This document shows positions 1 to 15,897 of a DNA stretch of 64,000 nt, in pieces. The translations under genes were made by a program, and so were the position numbers. The notes below the pieces were generated by a model. It saw nothing but the letters and a program-made list of their open reading frames with translations, was not told where the DNA came from and did no database searches. Source of the stretch: Anisus vortex (Eukaryota; Mollusca; Gastropoda; Planorbidae); the NCBI GenBank assembly GCA_949126835.1, contig OX421497.1, positions 22,199,612 to 22,263,611 of the forward strand. Reading direction: 5' to 3'. Within the stretch, counting starts at the first letter, position 1, and every line of letters starts with the position of its first letter.

Positions 1-1266
1 TTGGCTCTTATTTCGACGGTAATGAGATGATTTAAATCACATTTTTCGGGCCCCCACATTTAAAATTGGGTCCCCCAACCTTAAATTAGGGTTTGCATGC
101 CACATCATGTCTACACATTAATGCTTTAGTTTGTGGTGGAGTGTGGACCTCCATCCCCCCCCCCCCACACACACACACTCCCTTTCCAAATACGCATGTC
201 AGATGTCAGAACCCCTTTTTCAACCGATGCATGCCCCTGATCACAAAGACCTTCTTCTCCTTAAATCAGTGTCCCACGTATAATCTAATTAGGTCACGAG
301 ACAGAGACCTTATCTCGCAGAATCAATAACAATAACAATAACCTACACGGAAGATACCACCAACTATACAACTATAAAAGGAAAGCATAACACTCAGCGA
401 TCTACTAGACTAGTAACAGCTGCCAACCATGAAATAATCTACCGTGTGTGTCTCCATGGGCGTGTGTTATAGGTAAATAGTTTTAGGGCTAGCCGTAAGA
501 AAGATAACATGGTGGACGAGGGTCATTGCTACCCTTCCCATTCCTTCTAAACCTACTAATTGGCAACACTGTACACCAATTATTATAGCCTAACTAAACC
601 ATTTGGCATCCCTTCCTACGTCATGGCCTTGGTGAGATTTAGTTCTCAGTGCTTTGATACTATAACGATTGTGTAGTTTGAAAAAACGTTGGACAACTCA
701 GAAGATTTGTTTCGTTTGTCTACATCGTACTATGATCATATGCGTCTATCACAATGCCCGCGGGCCACATTCGACCCGGCGCACTATTATATTTGCCCCG
801 CGAAAGAATTCATATTATTGTTGCTTTTTTTTTTAAATGTTGAATTCTCCACTGAACAATATATATTTATCCAGTTCGGCCCACAACCTTAAGTGTAATT
901 TATGTATTGCCCCCCCCCCTTTCTCTCCTTTTGCATTTGAGTTTGACATATGTTTTATCGACATATTCTGCAATTTTTCACTCCCGTTACATTGTTGCTT
1001 TCACATTTAACAACAACAAAAAAATACACACAATCAAAATGGTAAAAAAAACAAAACAGAAAAAAACAAACAATAAAGGATGAAATAAAAAAAATAACAG
1101 CCTCTCCCTCTTTCTCTCTTTCTCTCTCTCTCTCACTCACTCTGACTCACCCACTCACTATCCCTTTCGCGCTCTCTCCCTCTCCTTCTCTCTCCCCCTC
1201 ATTGTCAAGTAGTTCAATGTTTAAACTATATTGCTATCTGTCTCTTGTTTGTTTCCGAAATCTTGA
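1..1266. other. Intergenic, no gene seen
   Basis: I see no coding exon on either strand. The stretch holds short C-runs and CA repeats near 155-180, an ATAAC repeat near 325-340 and a pyrimidine-rich CT tract at about 1100-1200. Short open frames here are built from low-complexity sequence and have no recognisable domain. Confidence 0.6.
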
Positions 1267-1736
1267 ACTAACTAGCCTATGTACTGTCATAATGAAGATC
1301 AAAACGTGTCTTAGGTTTCACTCAATGGTCTCTGTGTATACAGAACTAGTGCAACATATTTCTAACTAGCCTATGTACTGTCATAATGAAGATCAAAACG
1401 TATCTTAGGTTTCACTCAATGGTCTCTGTGTATACAGAACTAGTGCAACATATTTCTAACTAGCCTATGTACTGTCATAATGAAGATCAAAACGTATCTT
1501 AGGTTTCACTCAATGGTCTCTGTGTATACAGAACTAGTGCAACATATTTCTAACTAGCCTATGTACTGTCATAATGAAGATCAAAACGTATCTTAGGTTT
1601 CACTCAATGGTCTCTGTGTATACAGAACTAGTGCAACATATTTCTAACTAGCCTATGTACTGTCATAATGAAGATCAAAACGTATCTTAGGTTTCACTCA
1701 ATGGTCTCTGTGTATACATAACTAGTGCCACATATT
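1267..1736. repeat. 94-bp tandem repeat, five copies
   Basis: Five head-to-tail copies of a 94-bp unit beginning with ACTAGCCTATGTACTG. The phrase CTCAATGGTCTCTG recurs at 1321, 1415, 1509, 1603 and 1697, so the period is exactly 94. The inner copies are almost identical. The first differs by CGTGTC for CGTATC, and the last by ACATAA for ACAGAA. This is a young minisatellite with no coding content. Confidence 0.95.
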
Positions 1737-4875
<3,139 letters not shown>

Positions 4876-5190
4876 ATTTATCCATCTCTCCATGATTGGG
4901 TCTGCTTCTGATTTATCCATCTCTCCATGATTGGGTCTGCTTCTGATTTATCCATCTCTCCATGATTGGGTCTGCTTCTGATTTATCCATCTCTCCATGA
5001 TTGGGTCTGCTTCTGATTTATCCATCTCTCCATGATTGGGTCTGCTTCTGATTTATCCATCTCTCCATGATTGGGTCTGCTTCTGATTTATCCATCTCTC
5101 CATGATTGGGTCTGCTTCTGATTTATCCATCTCTTAATGATTGGGCCTGCTTCTGATTTATCCATCTCTCCATGATTGGGTCTGCTTCTG
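4876..5190. repeat. 35-bp minisatellite, about nine copies
   Basis: Unit of 35 bp, containing TTTATCCATCTCTCCATGAT then TGGGTCTGCTTCT. Copies are nearly identical. One copy has TTAATGATTGGGCC in place of CCATGATTGGGTC. It lies immediately upstream of a minus-strand SINE. Confidence 0.95.
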
Positions 5191-5276
5191 ACTACTTTTG
5201 ACTGATACAGTTGTGATGACATATGACATTCACTCGTCTGTCATTTGGCAATTTTCTCTAGATTACTGTTCTTATG

Positions 5277-5545
5277 GCCCTTTAGGAATCTATCCCGTTG
5301 GATCAATTTGATCCATCGGGCCGGTGAAGCTACATTCACCCGTTTCTGTGGCCACGGCATACTAGGAGATTGTGTGGCCAGCACAATGCCCAGCCGCCTT
5401 TACTTTACCCCAGCTTAAGTCAGGCACCCATCAGAGCTGGGTAGACTTAGGGACACCACCTATACCCGGGAATAAATAACAGCCTTCACCAGGATTCGAA
5501 CCCAGGACCTTCGATACGCCAGCCGCTCCTCCTTTAAGAATATGG
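5277..5545 (-). repeat. tRNA-derived SINE, minus strand
   Basis: Read on the minus strand, this copy has a pol III B-box-like GGTTCGAATCC near its 5' end. It continues into the body shared with the copies at 23690, 52795, 57409 and 59650 (CTACCCAGCTCTGATGGGT, then CCTAGTATGCCGTGGCCA). The internal match between dispersed copies and the B box identify it as a SINE family. The 3' limit is set by where similarity to the other copies fades. Confidence 0.8.
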
Positions 5546-6169
5546 GACAGCGCTGAAAGACCACCGCTAAACACTAAACCGAACCAGAACGAACTAATTC
5601 AGCTCTTTGATCCTGGCTAATATAATGGATAGATTGTCTTCAGATTCCTGCAACTAGATCACTAGGGCCTAACATTGGCACTACGAAATCTTCTGAATAA
5701 TATTTATACAATTATTTATATTAAAATTCATGCAATTTCTCATTTGCTTGCCCTAATCATCGTGTATTGACCAAAAGTCTATGTCTTCATAGCCTATTTT
5801 TCTTTCACAAATCGTCTCTGCTGTTTATGAGTTATGATTTCATTATCTTGCCTCACCACTGGTCATATTGTTGCTGTACACATTAATTGTGTGTTCTTAT
5901 AGGTTTTTTTTTCTTTCATTATCTCAAGAATCGCTTTTTATCTGTAAGCATTGAGTACTTATGCTTGAAAATGTTGCTCAAATTGAAATAGTCGAATGAC
6001 TTTTTCATAAATATAAGGTGGGAGGGGGGGAAGCATTGGGGCCATATTTAACTAATGTACCGATCCACTCTACTGTTGCTTAAATAAACAAACACTATAA
6101 GTGATAAATAAACCCCCATATTTCAGTAAAATAGCCGTTACATAAATTAAAGATCTTTACTCCCTTAAT

Positions 6170-6900
6170 ACGTATAACAAATTACAAATTTATATAGCGC
6201 TATTCATAACAAAGTCTTCGAATGCGCTTTACATTTAACATATTATGTTATTCAAATAAATAAAAAATGTGTGTTTTAAATGTTGGTTTAAAAATGTCTA
6301 TATTGTCGGCTTGTTTAGCCTAATTGTGTTCATTCCACACAGAGGTGCTACGACTCTGTAGAAGCGAGCTGCAAATGTTGCTCTTTTTACGCTTGCTACC
6401 TTGAGTTGAAGATGGATTTTGTTTGAAAGCAGTCCTCTTTTCTTTGATGTGTGTAGCTCGATCATGGATCTCATGTACTGGGGAGATTGACCATGGATCT
6501 CATGTACTGGGGAGATTGACCATGGATCTCATGTACTGGGGAGATTAACCATGGATCTCATGTACTGGGGAGATTGACCATGGATCTCATGTACTAGGGA
6601 GATTGACCATGGATCTCATGTACTGGGGAGATTGACCATGGATCTCATGTACTGGGGAGATTGACCATGGATCTCATGTACTGGGGAGATTGACCATGGA
6701 TCTCATGTACTGGGGAGATTGACCATGGATCTCATGTACTGGGGAGATTGACCATGAAAGCTTTTATAGAGTATAGTCACAACTTTGAATTTCATCCTAA
6801 GTGTTATAGATAGCCAATGCAGTTTTTTTAGACATGTTAATGAAATTAATATTAAATTAATATATTTGAATCCACACTTGTGTAACTTTAATTTTAACAA
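6170..6900 (-). pseudogene. LINE reverse transcriptase C-terminal remnant
   Basis: The minus strand encodes LKKLHWLSITLRMKFKVV followed by ILYKSFHGQSPQYMRS. This is the conserved segment downstream of the catalytic palm in Jockey/CR1-type LINE reverse transcriptases (family consensus roughly LHWLPI...RI.FK...YK.L.G.AP.YL). Beyond the internal minisatellite, the frame resumes with RATFAARFYRVVAPLCG, the usual C-terminal tail. The 3' end near 6180-6230 carries AGCGCTATATAAATT-like sequence, a common tail of such elements. The copy is 5' truncated, with no palm motifs, and is inactive. Confidence 0.75.
6464..6753. repeat. 29-bp minisatellite, ten copies, inside a LINE remnant
   Basis: Exactly 290 bp as ten 29-bp units beginning ATGGATCTCATGTACTGGGG, with two single-base variants. 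The unit is part of the LINE reading frame: on the minus strand it corresponds to the PQYMRSM segment. It therefore expanded from transposon coding sequence. Confidence 0.95.
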
Positions 6901-9105
6901 ATATTTTTTCCAGGATGCTGTTTTACAGAATATAAAATGAGAAGAAGCGGTAACAGCTGTCTAGACATTTCAATTTTCCCAATTTCTACCGAATTAACTT
7001 TCATTACTTTTACCTATAACAAATTTTCTAGTTTTAAAAAAGGGGCGAGAATTAAAAAAAAAAGGGTAAATAACTCTTGCTACGATAAGGTTGACGGTAA
7101 TGTTTCAGATAGTCGACGCCAACTTAATCGCATGATATAATCTGTAGGGAAATAATTAGAACATAATTTCCTTAGCACCGGATTTCAGGCCGAGCCTCTC
7201 AGACTGGCTATCATAATTCTAGGTGGTGGCAGATGATATCCAGAGGTGGAGAAATAGAATAGGCTGAACTGTAGAAATATAACATCGACCAGTTTTATGC
7301 CTGGATTGTGATTGAAGTCGACATTGTTGAATAAGAGAGAAGATTTGAGTGATATTTATATGGGAGTTAATGTGTGTTTATCTATTTTTGTATTTGTGTG
7401 TGTGTATTTAGGTCTCTATCTAGGTATGTCTGTCTGTACGATTTTTTTTTATATTTATGAATGTATTAAAGCTGATTAGTATTACATCTGTATGTGAGGG
7501 TTAATTTTAATATGTAAAAATATGCGATAGTGTGTATTGTCGTGAATGTGCACACCAATAAAGCCCCTGTAGAAGTGTATCACTGGCATCAATACTTTAG
7601 GATAAAGTGTTTCAAAATATTTACCAATTACATACACAATCTGAAAAAAAAAGAGAATAAAGTAAACTTTGAAGGAAAATCCAAATGTACAATGTGACAA
7701 ATGTTGAGACATACGTGTTGAGGTGTGAATAAGTAAGTTAAATTCATGCTGCATAGAATAATACATCCTTCAACACTCTACTAAGTATTATATCGCCTTA
7801 TTTATATGTGTTTTTTATTTTCAAAACTTCTAGCATGTTTTGTTCTATGTTGTGACGTCACATAAAGAAAACAATGGTGTTATCCCAACGCCGTGCATAA
7901 GGTAGAATATTCCACAAAGTATGGCGTCAAACCACAAGGGATGTGTGTCGTAACTTATTTCCCCTAAATATAAGCATGCCCCTGTGAGCGGTATATTCTC
8001 TACCTAGCCACGTATTGTGTATTGTGTATACAAGCTGTAGTAGATCAAAGATAAATAGTGCCGGAAAGAGAAAAATTCGATTCACCGTATGGCATAATCA
8101 AACTATACATTTACACTTACCTGTTGCCAAAAAACACAAAAAAAAAAACAACAACTATACTAACTATTTATAAAACAGCAGATCGGAAAAAAATGCTGGA
8201 CTATTTTTAACACCAGTAGTTGTGTCTTTCGTTAGATGTAGCAGACGATAAATTATTGCGCAATGACATTTAAAGATCGCTGCTGATTCCCCCTCCCCTT
8301 TGCACCTTAGGTCACTCTTTAAAAATATTTGGTGGTTTCTAGGAGGAGTGGAAGTGGGCTGGTGGTTTTATTTTCTTTCTGGTTGTAAAGAAGCAGACGG
8401 CAAGGCTTGAAATTATGGGAACTGGTCTCTTTCTCTCTCTATATATATGCCTATAGTATTATTATTTCCGCACCTGAACTGTTTGCTATTAGCGCCACAT
8501 CTTGTGTGAATATAGAAGCAATGAGCTTGTCATTACGTTATCTCTACTAATGGTTTGTCTTTTTAAAAAAAGAAAGATTACGTAAAGGTAAGGGGGAGGG
8601 AGGGGGGGTAAGACCGCTCCCTTTCTTAATATTGGTGTGGTTATTAAATGTATTAATTCAGCGCCGTTAAGGCTGTTTTCAATTCGCGTAACTTTGTTGT
8701 TGTTTTGTAATTGGTGATAATTAAATTTGTACTCCGTTTTTTTTTGTGACACCAATAAATGGTTTCTAATTTGTTAATTTTTATTTTCTCATAAAACTGA
8801 ATTGAAACATGTCGCTAGTATGTAGGTCTTTACCTTGATTACAATACATAATAAAGTTTTTGAAAGATTACTTTTAATATTGCGAGGTCTGACGTAAATT
8901 GATTTATTGTTTTTTAATCATTTGCATTATCTTGCTTTTGTGCGTTTTCAAATGGAATAAAAAAGAAAATAGTTTTTTAAAACGTTTGGACCGAAAAAAA
9001 ACAGCCACTAAAAATTCATATAGGACCTAATGGATTTTTTTTATTTTAGGTGTTATTCTTTTTAAATATATTCATTATTGTGAATATATATACTATATAG
9101 GCCTA
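6901..9105. other. Intergenic, no gene seen
   Basis: No exon, RNA gene or clear mobile element could be supported in this AT-rich stretch. Open frames at 6937-7140, 7482-7766 and 8489-8755 have no domain, no splice context and ordinary AT-rich composition. Confidence 0.5.
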
Positions 9106-9113
9106 TATATGTT

Positions 9114-10617
9114 CAGTTGCGTAGCCAAGGGAGGGGAGGGAGCAGGGGAGCGGCCGCTACCCTACGACCATTTTTTTTTTTAAAAAGGGCCTTTTCGGGA
9201 AACAATTATTTAATTAATAATTTTGACAAGCCACGAAGCACAATTTATGCTGTTTCTAATTATTTTTCTTTAAATTGCATTTCAACAATTTAATTTATTA
9301 CAATCATTTTGAATCATTCATCGTGCCAACTGCGTGAAAGTCAAACTGATCAACTATAATAATATTATTATTTTTATAAGACAATTTATTTAGTGCCGTA
9401 GCAAGACCAAGACCAAAAGAAAAAGAGCGTTATAGAGAAAATCATTAAAGCGTTTTATGTTTAAAAATGTACATGTACATTCTTTAGTCATAAAATATTT
9501 ATATAATTTTCAACTATCTTGTGTAATTTGATCATTTTAGAGTTATAAATAGTAAGCCATTAATTATTTTTCAAGGAAGTAAAAAAGAAACATATTAGAA
9601 ATATTAATGTAAAGAAAATGGGTTAATTATTTCCCTTCAATTAAATTATCCAAAGTTGCTTCTAGTGATACTAAACGTGTTAATTGTTTTAATACAACTA
9701 GTGTACTTCTGAAAATGCTCATCTATCTTAATGTGCCTTAAAATAGGGAAAGAGTTAAATGTTTGGAAATTGATTTCACGGAAAGATATGCCCAGTTTTA
9801 ATGCAAATCCATTCCAGTTGCCCAACACTTCAAGTGCTTTTGGACCCAGTCTTGTAAATGGAAGTTTAACTCACTGAAATGTGTCGCCAAGGCATACAAA
9901 AACATTGGCTTCAACAGACAGTTCTCCTCCTTCAATAACGGATTTTTTCCATTAAGATACATCTTAATTGCTTCCAGACAAGAAATGAGTCTATCCAATA
10001 CTTTACCTATACTCCGTAGGACTTTCTTTTAGAAGAGACGTGAGAAACTATACAATTGACTATCTTAACAATAGATTCAATCACAGATTGCAAACCCAAT
10101 GATAGGAGCTTTGCATACAAAAATTCCTGAACTAAAACAATCGACGTCCAGTGCGATTCCCATGTAGTTTGCCATGCAGCACCTACTAATTATGCTGACA
10201 TAACGTTGTTTTCACTTGCATTAAACAATATTCTTGGAGGTCTTTCGCGTGCCACTGAAAATCGTTCTGCGTGCCAAGTCTGGCACGTGCGTCTTAGGTT
10301 GCCGACCCCTGCTATAGAGCATTCGCGTTGATTCTATAAACATTCGATACTAGATGTTCATCCCGAAAATGAGCAGTAGATGAAATCAATTTTGCAGAGA
10401 TCCCCATCACTATTAGCTGCTAGAAAAAGAATCGTGAATGGTTAAATAAAAACAGCACTATTATACAGTGTGTGTATCCTGAGGCACAGGGTTTTCTTAT
10501 AACACTTGATACGTACGAATTCTTAGTTATTCTATTAATCTGGACAAATGACTAAAAGTGGGGCCTTTTTTCCTAAAATTTCGCTCCCCCTAGCGTCAAA
10601 ACCAGGCGACACCATTG
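9114..10617. mobile_element. Decayed hAT composite element
   Basis: The left end reads CAGTTGCGTAGCC. The right end, reversed, reads CAATGGTGTCGCCTGG. Both are worn versions of the CAGTGGCGTAGC terminus seen on the better preserved hAT copies at 31272 and 59836. Flanks are TATATGTT on the left and TATATATT on the right, an 8-bp target duplication with one mismatch. Inside, minus-strand sequence belongs to a second hAT family, ending at about 10310 with TTGCCGACCCCTG. Confidence 0.6.
9646..10310 (-). pseudogene. hAT transposase fragment, GTF2IRD2-like
   Basis: Two overlapping minus-strand frames encode peptides including MDRLISCLEAIKMYLNGKNP, LATHFSELNFHLQDW and FQTFNSFPILRHIKIDEHF. The order and wording match the middle of GTF2IRD2/FAM200-like domesticated hAT transposases, where DI..HLN.LNL.LQGK precedes a HFP.L segment. 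A frame change separates the pieces and no start or catalytic core survives. The same family occurs at 35389-37116, where 36100-36350 aligns with 9960-10130 in the same orientation. Confidence 0.6.
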
Positions 10618-10796
10618 TATATATTAAAGCTCTGTTTGTGTTTAACCAATCGAATTGGTTTATTTAAAGACACGTGACTTTATTGCCTCATATATTTCAC
10701 CTATGCAATATTACTTAGCACACATGTACTTGCTAGCTGTGTCCATAAATTATCAGACTGCCACGACGTCGACCCTGGTTCGATGATATATATATA

Positions 10797-10943
10797 CAGT
10801 GCTTTTTTTCTAATGTAACGCACCGGAACGGCGTTCCGGCACCTTTTTTACATCGACTACTAATTTCAGTGTTATTTCTCTTTATGACACGACGGACATA
10901 AGTAGGAGTTTCAGTACCTTTTTTTTTTTAGAAATAAAGCACT
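10797..10943. mobile_element. Short MITE with CAGTGCTTT termini
   Basis: The left end is CAGTGCTTTTTTTCTAA; the right end, reversed, is CAGTGCTTTATTTCTAA. The interior contains the palindromic CCGGAACGGCGTTCCGG. At about 147 bp it is non-coding. TA dinucleotides flank both ends, so the target duplication cannot be defined. The termini suggest a hAT-like MITE. Confidence 0.75.
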
Positions 10944-10965
10944 GTATATTATATATATATATATA

Positions 10966-13836
10966 TATACACTACACACCTCACACTACACACCACTCAC
11001 ACTAGTCACCACTCACACTACACACCACTCACACTACACATCACTCACACTACACACCTCACACTACACACCACTCACACTACACATCAATCACACTACA
11101 CACCAATCACACTACACACAACTCACACTACACATCACTCACACTACACACCACTCACACTACACATCACTCACACTACACACCAATCACACTACACACA
11201 ACTCACACTACACATCACTCACACTACACATCACTCACACTACACACCTCTCACACTACACACCACTCACACTACACCTCACTCACACTACACACCACTC
11301 ACACTACACACCACTCACACTACACACCACTCACACTACACACCACTCACACTACACATCACTCACACTACACATCACTCACACTACACACCACTCACAC
11401 TACATAGCTCTCACACTACACACAACTCACACTACACACCACTCACACTACACATCACTCACACTACACACCACTCACACTACACACCACTCACAGTACA
11501 CATCAATCACACTACACATCACTCACACTACACATCTCACACTACACACCACTCACACTACACATCACTCACACTACACACCTCACACTACACACCACTC
11601 ACACTACACATCACTCACACTACACACCACTCACACTACACACAACTCACACTACACATTACTCACACTACACCTCACTCACACTACACACCACTCACAC
11701 TACACACCACTCACACTACACACCACTCACACTACACATCACTCACACTACACATCACTCACACTACACACCACTCACACTACACACCACTCACACTACA
11801 CCTCACTCACACTACACACCACTCACACTACACACCACTCACACTACACACCACTCACACTACACACCACTCACACTACACATCACTCACACTACACATC
11901 ACTCACACTACACACCACTCACACTACATAGCTCTCACACTACACACCACTCACACTAAACACCACTCACACTACACACTATTCAACACTCACAATACAC
12001 ATCACTCACACTACACATCACTCACACTACACACCTCACACTACACACCACTCACACTACACACCTCACACTACACACCACTCACACTACACACCACTCA
12101 CACTACACACCACTCACACTACACATCACTCACACTACACACCACTCACACTACACATCACTCACACTACACACCACTCACACTACACACCTCACACTAC
12201 ACACCACTTACACTACACACCACTCACACTACAGACCACTCACAATACACACCACTCACACTACACACCACTCACAGTACACATCACTCACACTATTCAA
12301 CACTCACAATACACATCACTCACATTACACATCACTCACACTACACACCTCACACTACACACCTCACACTACACACCACTCACACTACACACCTCACACT
12401 ACACACCACTCACACTACACACCACTAACATTACACACCACTTACACTACACACCACTCACACTACACAACACTCACACTATTCAACACTCACAATAGAC
12501 ACTAATCACATTACACACAACTCTTACTACACACCACTCACACTATACACCACTCACATTACACACCACTCATATTACACACCACTCACATTTCACACAA
12601 ATCACATTACACACGACTCACACTACACACCACTCACACTACACATCACTCACACTACACACCACTCACACTACACACCACTCACACTACTCACCACTCA
12701 CACTACACACCTCACACTACACACCACTCACACTACACACCTCACACTACACACCACTCACACTACACACCACTAACATTACACACCACTTACACTACAC
12801 ACCACTCACACTACACAACACTCACACTATTCAACACTCACAATAGACACTATTCACATTACACACAACTCTTACTACACATCACTCACACTATACACCA
12901 CTCACATTACACACCACTCATATTACACACCACTCATATTTCACACCACTCACATTACACACGACTCACACTACACACCACTCACACTACACATCACTCA
13001 CACTACACACCACTCACACTACACACCACTCACACTACAAACCACTCACACTACACACCACTCACACTACTCACCACTCACACTACACACCACTCACACT
13101 ACACAACACTCACACTATTCAACACTCACAATAGACACTATTCACATTACACACAACTCTTACTACACATCACTCACACTATACACCACTCACATTTCAC
13201 ACCACTCACATTTCACACCACTCACATTACACACGACTCACACTACACACAACTCACACTACACATCACTCACACTACACACCACTCACACTACACACCA
13301 CTCACACTACTCACCACTCACACTACACACCTCACACTACACACCACTCACACTACACACCTCACACTACACACCACTCACACTACACACAACTAACATT
13401 ACACACCACTTACACTACACACCACTCACACTACACAACACTCACACTATTCAACACTCACAATAGACACTATTCACATTACACACAACTCTTACTACAC
13501 ATCACTCACACTATACACCACTCACATTACACACCACTCATATTATACACCACTCACATTTCACACCACTCACATTTCACACCACTCACATTTCACACCA
13601 CTCACACTACACACCACTCACACTACACACCACTCACACTACACATCACTCACACTACACACCACTCACACTACACATCACTCACACTACACACCACGCA
13701 CACTACATTGCTCTCACACTACACACCACTCACACTACATAGCTCTCACACTACACACCACTCACACTACACACCACTCATACTACACACCAATCACACT
13801 ACACATCATTTACACTACATACCACTCACACAAAGC
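10966..13836. repeat. 16-bp satellite array, about 2.9 kb
   Basis: Head-to-tail CA-rich units, mainly ACTCACACTACACACC (16 bp), with 14-bp variants lacking one AC and with CAT, CTC and AAC substitutions. From about 12290 a longer block recurs that contains ACTATTCAACACTCACAAT and TTACACACAACTCTTACTAC. This shows higher-order duplication on top of the short unit. One strand is almost purely A and C, with few G. There is no coding content. Confidence 0.95.
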
Positions 13837-13921
13837 TCACACACACCACTATTGCCACACGCATGCAGAACTGAATACGTTTAGACATGTTTGCATGTGA
13901 ATCTGTGCATAGGGAAAGCAG

Positions 13922-14161
13922 GTGTCTCTTCAAATGTGTTGCTTTTTGTTTGTTGGTGTTATATGTTTAGATTTGTATGTTTATGTGAGTGCATGGGCGC
14001 ATATGTGTGAATTAGTAGCTACATACCTAATAAATTCGTTACAAAATAATATACTTGAAACAACCTCAAAAAGTAAAGCAATCAAACAAAGTTGCCATAG
14101 TGATGAGACGCTTTTACATTTTATACACCAATGCACAAATGTAGACTATAGAAGCATATAA
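13922..14161 (+). other. Short open frame next to the satellite, not supported as a gene
   Basis: A 79-codon frame follows the satellite. It has one hydrophobic stretch near its start and no recognisable domain, homologous exon or splice context. I treat it as chance unless transcript evidence exists. Confidence 0.15.
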
Positions 14162-14439
14162 ATTAAAAATTTGTTTTTTGTGATATTTATTTTTGTAATA
14201 TTCAAGCTAAATAGTTTGTTGTGGAAAGAAAAGGGTTTTTGTGGCTGTAATAAGGGGAATATAAAGTCTAGCAATGTACAAGTATAGAATAAAGAGAAGG
14301 AGTCATACATTGAGGATGATTCATAAAGGAGGACACATAGAGAGACAAAAAGGAGGACAAGGGAGGACGTTTGATAGTTTAATTTGAATTTTCCAGGTTT
14401 AAACCCGCAATTAGTACAGTTTTAGTACAAAACTGTTAC

Positions 14440-14656
14440 CAATAAATTATATTGGTAAACCGACCAACAAACTACAAATAAATTCTATTGGTAAACCGAC
14501 CAACAAACTGCCAACAAATTATATTGGTAAACCGACCAACAAACTGCCAATAAATTCTATTGGTAAACCGACCAACAAACTGCCAATAAATTATATTGGT
14601 AAACCGACCAACAAACTGCCAATAAATTCTATTGGTAAACCGACCAACAAACTGCC
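14440..14656. repeat. 36-bp minisatellite with 72-bp alternation
   Basis: Six units of 36 bp around TTGGTAAACCGACCAACAAA. Alternate units carry ATTATATTGG and ATTCTATTGG, so the true period is a 72-bp dimer. The unit length is a multiple of three and stop-free on the minus strand, giving an artefactual repeated peptide FVGRFTNRIYWQ. Confidence 0.93.
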
Positions 14657-14824
14657 TTAAATAAATGGGTTTAAATTTCAATGTAGGCTGAAAGTCTACC
14701 CTGTTCTTTATTAATTGTGGGAAAACGTAAATCTTTACTGAACATTGTGTAGGCCACACGGAAACTAGCGACTTCTTGCTTCACTGGCACTATGGCCCAA
14801 CAATGTCTTATCTAAACTTATCCT

Positions 14825-14935
14825 ACATGTTACATGACGCTCTTTCTATAAAGAGTTTATTGCGTCCTAAGCTCATCCGTGGTCTGAGTCTTGTTTAGTG
14901 AGTTTTGATTAGTGTTTTAATTGAAACCCACCCTC
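14825..14935 (-). repeat. LINE 3'-end remnant, minus strand
   Basis: Reversed, this reads AGACCACGGATGAGCTTAGG, then ACGCAATAAACTCTTTATAG. It matches the 3' ends at about 47555-47620 and 48595-48650. Three dispersed copies with the same terminal phrase mark it as the tail of one retroposon family. Confidence 0.6.
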
Positions 14936-15417
14936 TTGTTTTCTTACAGTTTTTGTTACCTTCGTGTTCTAAGTTGTTTTTAAATATGTTTTGGGGATGA
15001 TGAATCCATATATGTGACATAATGAACTGTTTAATCACAAACAAAGAGCAGTCAATGTAATCGCTTTAAACTATCAAGACTCAAGTCAATGAGTGTATCA
15101 TTCTGTTAGTTTGGACTGTGTAATGAATGCCAGAGGTACACACTCTTAACTAACTTTGCTTCCTAGAATCTCACTTCAAAAGATGTTCCTGGGGGCCAAG
15201 AAGAAACAAACTAAATAAACGAAGAAAAGAAAAACCACGTTGTGACGTTCATTACACTAAACACTTGGAAGCGAAATAAGCATCTCGCAGCTTACAGCTA
15301 CATTACGGTTATTAGTTTAACCTGGTCACTTGAACAACAAAAAAAAAAGTTGGAATTCACCACCGTTTGCAATAACATCTTCAGCGAATTTTTTTTTGTT
15401 TTAGGCTAGATGCTGCA

Positions 15418-15897
15418 AACTAGTGTTTAGTGTGTAGATACACATGTGGGAAAGTCTAGTGTGTAGATACTAATGTGGGATTGTCTAGTGTGTAGATACT
15501 CATGTGGGAAAGTCTAGTGTGTAGATACTCATGTGGGGAAAGTCTAGGGAGTATATACTCATGTGGGAATGTCTAGTGTGTAGATACTAATGTGGGATTG
15601 TCTAGTGTGTAGAAACTAATGTGGGATTGTCTAGTGTGTAGATACTAATGTGGGAATGTCTAGTGTGTAGATACTCATGTGGGAAAGTCTAGTGTGTAGA
15701 TACTCATGTGGGGAAAGTCTAGTGTGTAGATACTCATGTGGGAAAGTCTAGTGTGTAGATACTCATGTAGGAAAGTCTAGTGTGTAGATACTCATGTGGG
15801 AAAGTCTAGTGTGTAGATACTCATGTGGGAAAGTCTAGTGTGTAGATACTCATGTAGGAAAGTCTACTGTGTAGATACTCATGTGGGAAAGCCTATT
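15418..15897. repeat. 29-bp minisatellite, about 16 copies
   Basis: Unit TAGTGTGTAGATACTCATGT plus GGGAAAGTC. Variants (ACTAATGTGGGATTG, GGGGAAAG, GTAGGAAAG) occur in blocks, suggesting local segment duplications within the array. No spacers exist, so it is not a CRISPR-like array. Confidence 0.95.

Noticed and set aside
14472..14759. A repeated neuropeptide precursor (FVGRFTN units)
   Set aside because: There is no signal peptide, no dibasic cleavage sites and no amidation signals. The repeats are explained by a 36-bp DNA minisatellite.
15418..15897. CRISPR-like array of 29-bp repeats
   Set aside because: The repeats are directly adjacent with no unique spacers, and the setting is an animal genome.
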